Under the pieces are notes generated by a model. The model saw nothing but the letters and a program-made list of their open reading frames with translations. It was not told where the DNA came from and made no database searches. Shown here piece by piece: positions 1 to 5,566 of a stretch of 6,557 nucleotides of DNA. A program made the translations under genes and the position numbers. Every line of letters starts with the position of its first letter. Position 1 is the first letter of the stretch. Source of the stretch: Hyphomicrobiales bacterium (GTDB taxonomy: Bacteria; Pseudomonadota; Alphaproteobacteria; Rhizobiales; Beijerinckiaceae); the NCBI GenBank assembly GCA_028290085.1, contig JAQGKN010000325.1, positions 1-6,557 of the forward strand. The letters are read 5' to 3'.

Positions 1-309
1 GATGCGTCGGCCGGCATCGGTCAGGTAGATGGCGTGAGAGCGCCGGTCACCGGGAATGGAGCGGCGCTCGACGAAACCAGCGGCGGCGAGCCTGTCGATC
101 AGGCCGGAGATATTGCCCTTGGTGACATAGAGGCGTTCGGCAAGTTCCTGCTGGCTGACGCCCTCGCGTTCGGTCAGCGTCGTGAGCACGTCGCATTGCG
201 GCACGGACAAGCCGAGACCCCGGACGCGCTCGGAAATGGCCGTGTTGATTCGCGTCTGAAGTCGTAGCAGACGAAACCATACACGTGCGGCATCAGCCTC
301 TTGGGTCAT
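1..309 (-). CDS. MarR-family transcriptional regulator, C-terminus cut by window edge
   Basis: The first 103 codons of a winged helix-turn-helix regulator are present; the rest lies beyond the left edge (family members are usually about 140-170 residues). Visible parts are an N-terminal dimerisation helix (about residues 7-33), a helix pair beginning SVPQCDVLTTL (35-45), and the HTH at about 51-80 with the recognition helix in VTKGNISGLIDRL (62-74). The wing follows, with the conserved PGDRRSHAIYLTDAG (86-100), whose Asp and Arg contact DNA in the family. The ATG start is supported by a purine-rich Shine-Dalgarno stretch five bases upstream. The gene is divergent from the DUF1499 gene, the usual arrangement for a MarR protein acting on itself and its neighbour. 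Cys39 sits where a large hydrophobic residue is common, but this is not the OhrR redox cysteine position. The ligand cannot be predicted. The family call is strong; the regulatory target is inference. Confidence 0.93.
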   Translation of the reverse strand, partial: MTQEADAARVWFRLLRLQTRINTAISERVRGLGLSVPQCDVLTTLTEREGVSQQELAERLYVTKGNISGLIDRLAAAGFVERRSIPGDRRSHAIYLTDAGRRI

Positions 310-314
310 CAGGG

Positions 315-327
315 TCCTCGTCCTTCT
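315..327 (-). promoter_or_regulatory. Shine-Dalgarno region of the marR-type gene
   Basis: Read on the minus strand, AGAAGGACGAGGA precedes the ATG at 309, with five bases between the last GGA and the start. It contains two overlapping SD-like purine blocks (AGAAGGA and GAGGA). It fixes the start codon of the regulator and is the clearest ribosome binding site in the window. Confidence 0.6.
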
Positions 328-333
328 GGATCA

Positions 334-362
334 AACCTAGAGGCGCGGGGTGTCTCCAGCAA
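334..362 (-). promoter_or_regulatory. Possible weak promoter of the marR-type gene
   Basis: On the minus strand, TTGCTG (357-362) and TAGGTT (334-339) are separated by 17 bases, which is spacing compatible with a housekeeping sigma factor. The -35 matches consensus only in its TTG and the -10 is poor, so this is a guess from spacing and position. Transcription would begin near 327, leaving a short leader that contains the Shine-Dalgarno stretch. Confidence 0.22.
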
Positions 363-371
363 GTTGAGCCG

Positions 372-388
372 CTGGCGCGGCGCGCAAG
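372..388. promoter_or_regulatory. Imperfect 17-bp palindrome, candidate MarR operator
   Basis: CTGGCGCG-G-CGCGCAAG is an inverted repeat with 8-bp arms around one central base; seven of the eight pairs match. It lies in the divergent gap between the MarR regulator and the DUF1499 gene, 20 bp before the DUF1499 start. Its length and symmetry fit the 16-20 bp dyads bound by MarR dimers. The core is only G and C in a GC-rich genome, so chance symmetry is a real alternative, and no second copy was seen. Confidence 0.3.
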
Positions 389-407
389 AGGCCTGTATCA
401 CGTCACC

Positions 408-1184
408 ATGAGACGCTTGATCATCGAAGAGCCTGTATCTGCTGCGGCGAGCTGGAGCCGCCGTCTCGCCGTGTTCGCGCTGACCGTCGCCGCTATCGGC
501 GTCGGGCTCGCTCGTCTTCACGCCATTGACGCGCCGGCCGGGCTCGCGGTTTTCGCGGCTGCGATGCTGTTCTCCTGCGTCGCGGTTCTGCTCGCGATCT
601 CGGCCTTCGTCGTGATCTGGCGCACGGGGCGGCGGGGCACCGGCATAGCCCTGATGTCGATTGTGCTCGCAGCCCTGCTGCTCGGCTTTCCCGCGTATCT
701 CGCGGCTCAGGCCCTACGCCTGCCGGTGCTCAACGATGTTTCGACTGACCTGATCGACCCTCCTGATTTTTCCCGGTCGTCGGCGGCGCTGACGGCGCGC
801 AACGGCCATGTCGGGGGCGAATTGCCTACGGAATGGCGCGAGGCCCAGCGCCGCGCTTACCCAGATCTCCAGCCCATTGTGCTCGATCTGGAGGTTCAGG
901 ACGCCTGGAGCCTGGTGCTGAACGCCGTCTCCAACATGCATTGGAAGATTGTCGATCGTTCGCCCCCCGGTGGACGTCAGGGCCTCGGCCGCATTGACGC
1001 GGTCGACGTATCGATGATTCTCGGTTTCCCCGACGACGTCGCCATCCGCCTGCGGCCACTGGCCGGGCAGACGCGTATCGATATCCGCTCGGCTTCCCGC
1101 TACGGCCGGCACGATTTCGGCGTCAACGCGAGCCGGATCCGCAAATTTTCCGATGAGTTGCAGGCCCAGCTCGACGCACGCTGA
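408..1184 (+). CDS. DUF1499 family membrane protein
   Basis: This 258-residue protein has three hydrophobic segments at about residues 19-37, 46-71 and 78-101, so the N-terminal third is a membrane anchor. The DUF1499 domain follows at about 107-255. It opens with NDVSTDLIDPPDF (109-121) and continues through YPDLQPI (151-157), a Trp-rich stretch around WSLVLNAV and MHWKIVD (167-183), and the family-typical IDAVDVSMILGFPDDVAIRLRPL (196-218) and SRYGRHDFGVNASRI (230-244). The biochemical role of DUF1499 is not established. The ATG at 408 was chosen because the domain and anchor begin after it. The 41 codons of open frame upstream are not hydrophobic and would overlap the divergent regulator. 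The nearest purine-rich block (AAGAGG, 386-391) is 16 bases away, so the ribosome binding site is weak or absent. The gene may be controlled by the divergent MarR protein, which is inference from position. Confidence 0.88.
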   Translation: MRRLIIEEPVSAAASWSRRLAVFALTVAAIGVGLARLHAIDAPAGLAVFAAAMLFSCVAVLLAISAFVVIWRTGRRGTGIALMSIVLAALLLGFPAYLAAQALRLPVLNDVSTDLIDPPDFSRSSAALTARNGHVGGELPTEWREAQRRAYPDLQPIVLDLEVQDAWSLVLNAVSNMHWKIVDRSPPGGRQGLGRIDAVDVSMILGFPDDVAIRLRPLAGQTRIDIRSASRYGRHDFGVNASRIRKFSDELQAQLDAR

Positions 1185-2093
1185 TCAGAGCGCGTAATGC
1201 GCGGTGAGCGTCGCCGCGCCAGCGTCGGACTTGACAAGCCCGCGCTCCACCAGATCTTCGAGATGAGCGAGCACCGACAAGGCGGCGGCGCCTTGCAGGC
1301 GAGGGTCGAGCGAGTCGTAGATAGCGGCCACGATCTGCGCGATCTGTGTGTCGCCCCCGGCCAGCCGCGCGAGAATTGACGTTTCGCGCTGCCGGCGATG
1401 CACCGTGAGTCCGCGCACGAAACGCTGCGGTTCGTGCAAGGGGCCGCCGTGGCCGGGCCAATAAACAACGTCGTCGCGCTGCCGCAGCTTTTCGAGCGAG
1501 GCCATATAGTCGCTCATCCGGCCATCGGGCGGCGCCACGATGGTCGTCGACCAGGCCATGACGTGATCGCCCGAAAACAGGCCGTTCTCCTGTGCCAGCG
1601 CGAAAGCGAGATGGTTCGAGGCATGGCCGGGGGTCGCTACGGCCTGCAACGTGAAGCCGTCGCCGGTAAACACGTCGCCGTCGCTCATGACCAGTTCGGG
1701 GCGGTGGTCGAGGTCGTGGCTGGCGTCAAGCCGGCCGGAAGGGGGATCGGGATTGGGGATATGCGTGGCACAACCGATGATCGGTGCGCCCGTCGCATTT
1801 TGCAGCAACCGCGCGGCGGGTGAATGATCGCGATGCGTATGCGTGACCAGAATGGCCTCGACCTGTTCCGACCCCAGCGCTTCGAGCAGCGATGCGACAT
1901 GCGCGGCGTCATCGGGGCCCGGATCGATCACCGCGACACGCCCATGTCCCACGATATAGGTGCAGGTGCCGGTGAAGGTGAACGGCCCCCGGTTGGGCGC
2001 GATCACCCGGCGCGCCAACGGCGACAGAACGGCCACCGCGCCTGCGGGACCTGCGGGTGAACGGTCGAATGGGATGTCGTCTGGCGTGCTCAT
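1185..2093 (-). CDS. MBL-fold metallo-hydrolase with C-terminal winged helix (LACTB2-like)
   Basis: A complete 302-residue metallo-beta-lactamase-fold hydrolase. The metal ligands are all visible: THTHRDH (84-90) carries the HxHxDH motif, then H157 in TPGHASNH, D176 in FSGDH and H215 in WPGHGG, as expected for a two-zinc site. The N-terminal strands are marked by GPFTFTGTCTYIVG and VAVIDPGP (36-60). Residues about 235-300 look like the small winged-helix domain of the LACTB2-like branch, with LSVLAHLEDLVERGLVKSD near the end. Human LACTB2 is a ribonuclease; bacterial members are mostly uncharacterised hydrolases, so the substrate is unknown. There is no signal peptide, so it is probably cytoplasmic. 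The start fits the branch, which commonly begins just before an IPFDRSP-like stretch. No Shine-Dalgarno sequence precedes the ATG. The gene lies 86 bp downstream of dnaE2 on the same strand and ends directly against the convergent DUF1499 gene. It is not a known mutasome component. Confidence 0.92.
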   Translation of the reverse strand: MSTPDDIPFDRSPAGPAGAVAVLSPLARRVIAPNRGPFTFTGTCTYIVGHGRVAVIDPGPDDAAHVASLLEALGSEQVEAILVTHTHRDHSPAARLLQNATGAPIIGCATHIPNPDPPSGRLDASHDLDHRPELVMSDGDVFTGDGFTLQAVATPGHASNHLAFALAQENGLFSGDHVMAWSTTIVAPPDGRMSDYMASLEKLRQRDDVVYWPGHGGPLHEPQRFVRGLTVHRRQRETSILARLAGGDTQIAQIVAAIYDSLDPRLQGAAALSVLAHLEDLVERGLVKSDAGAATLTAHYAL

Positions 2094-2101
2094 CGGGGCA
2101 A

Positions 2102-2132
2102 TCTATAGCAGACCTTCGCGAAGGCCGACCAA
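2102..2132 (-). promoter_or_regulatory. Candidate promoter for the MBL hydrolase, with a palindrome in its spacer
   Basis: On the minus strand, TATAGA (2102-2107) is a fair -10 match ending eight bases before the ATG. A weak -35, TTGGTC (2127-2132), lies 19 bp upstream. Initiation at the normal distance would fall at or next to the A of the ATG, giving a leaderless mRNA; this would explain the missing Shine-Dalgarno sequence. The spacer contains the palindrome listed separately. This is sequence inference only, and read-through from dnaE2 could also transcribe the gene. Confidence 0.3.
2113..2124. repeat. Perfect 12-bp palindrome in the dnaE2-hydrolase gap
   Basis: CCTTCGCGAAGG is fully self-complementary and is flanked by a further matching G-C pair after one mismatch (2111/2126). 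It lies between the dnaE2 stop and the hydrolase start. No run of T follows on the minus strand, so it is not a convincing intrinsic terminator. A small hairpin or a protein-binding dyad is possible. Confidence 0.45.
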
Positions 2133-2179
2133 ATTGGAGTTGGCAACGGCGATCCGGGCATCGTTGCGGATGCAGCATC

Positions 2180-5100
2180 CTAATGAAAATTGCGTCCGCG
2201 CGGCATGACGCGGCGTACGTCTTCTTCCTCCAGCCGCGTCGGCCCGGTTGCGGGTGCATCTGCTTGAGCCTGCCGTCGCATGATCTCAGGAATGGGCTTC
2301 TTCTCGCGCGATTGCGGCCGCTTCACCTCGTCAGCCCGAGCCAGCCCGGAAACGTCGCCGCCCTGCAGGGAGAGCAGCCCGAGCATGGGCGTCAGATCCT
2401 CGAAATGCTCAGCCACGACGTGAATCACGCCTGCCTCGTTCTGCAGGCGGCCGGTGATGGCCACGAAGCGTGCGCCGATGACCACGGCGCGCTGCGTCTC
2501 GAAAACCTTCGGCCAGACAATGGCATTGGCGACACCCGTTTCGTCCTCGATGGTCATGAACAGCACGCCCTTGGCCGAGCCCGGCCTCTGTCGCACCAGC
2601 ACGAGGCCGGCGACCGTGACCTGCGGCAAGGTCCATGAGGGCGCGCGCACTTTTGCAGACGGCGTCCGCACATGCGCGAGATCGGCACTGCGCAGAATGC
2701 GGCGCGTGTCGAGCCGCGTGCGCAGGAAGGACACCGGATGCGCCTTCAGCGAGAGGGAGAGATGGCGGTAGTCCTCCACCACATGCTCGCCCGGCGGCAT
2801 CGGCGGCAGGCGCGCCTCGGGTTCCTGCTCGCTGTCGCAGGCCGCGCGAAACAGCGGCAGGTCGTCCTTGTCCCCCGAGCGATTGAGCCCGCGCACGGCC
2901 CAGAGCGCATCGCGCCGGTCGAGCCCCAGCGAGCGAAAGGCATCGGCCTCGGCGAGCGATTCGAGCACGGCGGGTGAGAGCCCCGTACGCAGCCACAGGT
3001 CGCGCACGGAATCGTAGCCGCGCGCCCGCCGCTCCACGAGCAATTGCATATCGCTCTCGCGCGCACCCTTGATCTGGCGGAAGCCGATCCGCACCGCATG
3101 CGTCGCATGAATATGCGAGCGCTGGCTCTCGTGCCGCGCCTGCAGGCCGCGATCGCGCATCGTGCCGCGTTCCAATGAATTGTCCCATGTGGAATGGTTC
3201 ACATCGACTTCGCGCGCCTCCACGCCATGCTCGCGCGCATCGCGCAGGATCTGCGCCGGGGCATAGAAACCCATGGGCTGCGAGTTCAGGAGTGCGCAGG
3301 CGAAGACATCGGGGTAACGGCATTTCATCCAGGCCGAGGCATAGACGAGCAGCGCGAAGGAGGCCGCGTGGCTCTCGGGAAAACCGTAAGTGCCAAACCC
3401 TTCGATCTGCCGGAAACAGGCTTCCGCAAAGGCGGGATCGTAATCGCGCGCCGTCATGCCATCGACCATCTTGCGATGGAACGTACTGATGGTGCCGACT
3501 TTCTTGAACGTCGCCATGGCGCGCCGCAGCTTGTCGGCTTCCGATGGCGTGAAGCCCGCGCCGACAATGGCGATCTTCATCGCCTGTTCCTGAAACAGCG
3601 GTACGCCGAGCGTCTTGCTGAGCACGGCTTCGAGTTCCGGCGATGGATAAGTCACCTTTTCCAGGTTTTGCCGCCGCCGCAGATAGGGATGCACCATGTC
3701 GCCCTGAATGGGGCCGGGCCGCACGATGGCGACCTCGATGACGAGATCGTAGAATTTTGTCGGCTTCAGGCGCGGCAGCATCGACATCTGCGCGCGGCTC
3801 TCGATCTGGAACACGCCGATCGTGTCGGCGCGCGAGATCATCTCGTAGACGCATCGCTCTTCCGACGGCAAAGTCGCCAGCGTCAGATCGCGCCCGTAAT
3901 GCGCGCGCAGCAGATCGAACCCCTTGCGCAGGCAGCTCAGCATGCCCAATGCGAGCACGTCGATCTTCAGAATGCCGAGCGAATCGAGATCGTCCTTGTC
4001 CCATTCGATGGTCGTGCGATCCACCATGGCCGCATTGGCGACGGGCACCACCTCGTCGAGCCGCGAACGCGTGATGACGAAGCCGCCCGTGTGCTGCGAC
4101 AGATGGCGCGGAAAGCCGGTCAACTCGTCGGCGATGGCGACCGTCTGCGCGAGACGGGGTTCGCTGGGGTCGAAGCCGATGCGACGGATCTCGGCATCGT
4201 CCACCGCGCCCGACCACCAGCCCCACACCGTGCTCGAAAGGGCTGCTACACTGTCTTCCGAAAAGCCAAAGGCCTTTCCGACATCGCGAATGGACGAGCG
4301 CGCGCGATAGGAGATGACGGTGGCGGTTAGCCCCGCGCGCAAACGCCCGTAACGCGCATAGATATATTGCATCACCTCTTCGCGCCGCTCGTGCTCGAAA
4401 TCGACATCGATGTCGGGCGGCTCCTTGCGCTCGGGCGAGATGAAGCGCTCGAACAGCAGGTCGTGTTTGGTCGGATCGACCTCGGTAATCCCCAGGCAAA
4501 AACAAACGGCGGAATTGGCCGCCGAGCCGCGCCCCTGGCAGAGAATGCCGCGCTGTCGCGCAAAGCGCACGATGTCATGCACCGTCAGGAAATAGGCAGC
4601 ATATTGCATCTCCGCCACGAGCTTCAACTCGTGCCGGATGATGGTGCTGATGTTGTCGGGCACGCCGGAGGGATAGCGCATCGCCGCGCCCTGCCAGGTG
4701 AAGGCGATCAGCGCCTCCTGCTCGCTGGAAAAGCCCTCGCGCAATTCATCCGGATATTCATAGGCCAGCTGATCGAGCGAAAAGGAAATCCCCTTCAGAA
4801 AAGCCTGCGTCTGCGCGATGGCTTCGGGCGCCTCGCGAAACAGCCGTGCCATTTCGCGCGGGCTCTTCAGGTGCCGCTCCGCATTGGCGGCGAGACGCGT
4901 CCCCGCGCTGTCGATGGTGACGCCCTCGCGCACGCAGGTCAGCACATCGGCGAGCGGACGCCGCGCGGCACTGTGCATATGCACATCGTTGGTGGCGAGC
5001 AGCGGCAGGCGATGCGTTTGTGCCAGGGCGTGCCGCTCCATCAACCCGCGCCGCATCTGGCGGCCATAGCTCATGCAGGCGGCGATCCACACGCGTCCCG

Positions 5101-5566
5101 GAGCCAGCGCCGCGATCTCCGCGATGCGCTGCGAATGGTCCGCGTTGGGTGCCGCGGCCTCGCCCGAACAGGTCGGCAGGATCGCGAGTTGCAAGCCCTC
5201 GGCGTGATCGCCGAGATCCTCGAACATGAGGCGGCAATCCCCCTTTTCCGCACGCAGATTGCCGCGCGTGAGAAGGCGCGAGAGGCGGCCATAGGCGGCA
5301 CGGTCGCGCGGATAGGCGAGAATATCGGGCGTGCCGTCGCAGAACACGAGCCGAGCGCCGGTGACGACACGCAAGCCCTTCGCCTGCGACTCGTTTTCGC
5401 GCGCATAGACATGGGCGCGGACCACGCCCGCCAGCGAATTGCGATCCGCGATGCCGACGCCCGTGAGCCCGAGCTCCATCGCCTGCGCCACCATCTCCTC
5501 GGGATGCGAAGCGCCGCGCAGGAAGGTGAAATTGCTGGTCACCGCGAATTCGGCATAGTCGCTCAC
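2180..5566 (-). CDS. dnaE2: Error-prone DNA polymerase DnaE2 / ImuC
   Basis: A complete 1128-residue C-family polymerase, close to the family's usual length of about 1,050-1,150. It replicates across damaged bases as the catalytic part of the ImuA/ImuB/DnaE2 mutasome. Domains in order: an N-terminal PHP domain (about 4-270) opening YAEFAVTSNFTFLRGASHPEE; the palm with GRGSAANSAVCFCLGITEVDP (345-365), PDIDVDF (384-390, catalytic D387 and D389) and KIDVLALG (third Asp D536); fingers with IVRPGPIQGD (614-623) and PLFQEQAMKIA (656-666); a helix-hairpin-helix region (about 835-885); an OB fold (about 982-1056); and the RNFH tail, similar to the ends of other DnaE2 proteins. In the PHP domain, histidines that bind metal in proofreading DnaE proteins are replaced (TSN, and ADRNS at 40-44), so intrinsic proofreading is unlikely. 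The start is GTG at 5566, overlapping the imuB stop as GTGA and implying coupled translation. The frame is open 48 codons further upstream, but those residues do not resemble DnaE2 and lie inside imuB. SOS control is expected from the family; the promoter is not in the window. Confidence 0.97.
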   Translation of the reverse strand: MSDYAEFAVTSNFTFLRGASHPEEMVAQAMELGLTGVGIADRNSLAGVVRAHVYARENESQAKGLRVVTGARLVFCDGTPDILAYPRDRAAYGRLSRLLTRGNLRAEKGDCRLMFEDLGDHAEGLQLAILPTCSGEAAAPNADHSQRIAEIAALAPGRVWIAACMSYGRQMRRGLMERHALAQTHRLPLLATNDVHMHSAARRPLADVLTCVREGVTIDSAGTRLAANAERHLKSPREMARLFREAPEAIAQTQAFLKGISFSLDQLAYEYPDELREGFSSEQEALIAFTWQGAAMRYPSGVPDNISTIIRHELKLVAEMQYAAYFLTVHDIVRFARQRGILCQGRGSAANSAVCFCLGITEVDPTKHDLLFERFISPERKEPPDIDVDFEHERREEVMQYIYARYGRLRAGLTATVISYRARSSIRDVGKAFGFSEDSVAALSSTVWGWWSGAVDDAEIRRIGFDPSEPRLAQTVAIADELTGFPRHLSQHTGGFVITRSRLDEVVPVANAAMVDRTTIEWDKDDLDSLGILKIDVLALGMLSCLRKGFDLLRAHYGRDLTLATLPSEERCVYEMISRADTIGVFQIESRAQMSMLPRLKPTKFYDLVIEVAIVRPGPIQGDMVHPYLRRRQNLEKVTYPSPELEAVLSKTLGVPLFQEQAMKIAIVGAGFTPSEADKLRRAMATFKKVGTISTFHRKMVDGMTARDYDPAFAEACFRQIEGFGTYGFPESHAASFALLVYASAWMKCRYPDVFACALLNSQPMGFYAPAQILRDAREHGVEAREVDVNHSTWDNSLERGTMRDRGLQARHESQRSHIHATHAVRIGFRQIKGARESDMQLLVERRARGYDSVRDLWLRTGLSPAVLESLAEADAFRSLGLDRRDALWAVRGLNRSGDKDDLPLFRAACDSEQEPEARLPPMPPGEHVVEDYRHLSLSLKAHPVSFLRTRLDTRRILRSADLAHVRTPSAKVRAPSWTLPQVTVAGLVLVRQRPGSAKGVLFMTIEDETGVANAIVWPKVFETQRAVVIGARFVAITGRLQNEAGVIHVVAEHFEDLTPMLGLLSLQGGDVSGLARADEVKRPQSREKKPIPEIMRRQAQADAPATGPTRLEEEDVRRVMPRGRNFH

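Larger units (their letters stand above)
310..407. other. Divergent intergenic region
   Basis: This 98-bp gap between the MarR-type gene and the DUF1499 gene must hold the start signals for both. It contains the regulator's Shine-Dalgarno stretch, a weak possible minus-strand promoter and the 17-bp dyad described above. No convincing plus-strand -35/-10 pair with normal spacing was found. TGTATC (394-399) could act as a -10 only without a recognisable -35. Confidence 0.6.

Noticed and set aside
135..147. GTTC-N5-GTTC, resembling the alphaproteobacterial LexA box
   Set aside because: The known box has seven bases between half-sites, and this lies inside the MarR coding sequence. No properly spaced box was noticed in either intergenic gap; the SOS site for imuA-imuB-dnaE2 should lie upstream of imuA, outside the window.
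285..407. N-terminal extension of the DUF1499 protein to an upstream ATG
   Set aside because: It would overlap the divergent regulator, adds 41 residues with no resemblance to the family, and covers the region needed for both promoters.
861..891. Inverted repeat CCAGATC / GATCTGG with a 17-base loop
   Set aside because: It lies within the DUF1499 coding sequence, with short arms and a long loop, and is as expected by chance.
2113..2124. Palindrome read as an intrinsic terminator for dnaE2
   Set aside because: The stem would be only about four base pairs with a CGCG loop, and no T-tract follows on the minus strand.
2409..4505. A 698-codon minus-strand open frame overlapping dnaE2 in another frame
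   Set aside because: It is a low-complexity Arg/Ala-rich translation nested in dnaE2, with no domain motifs; it is a frame-shifted shadow and not evidence of a frameshift, since dnaE2 is intact throughout.
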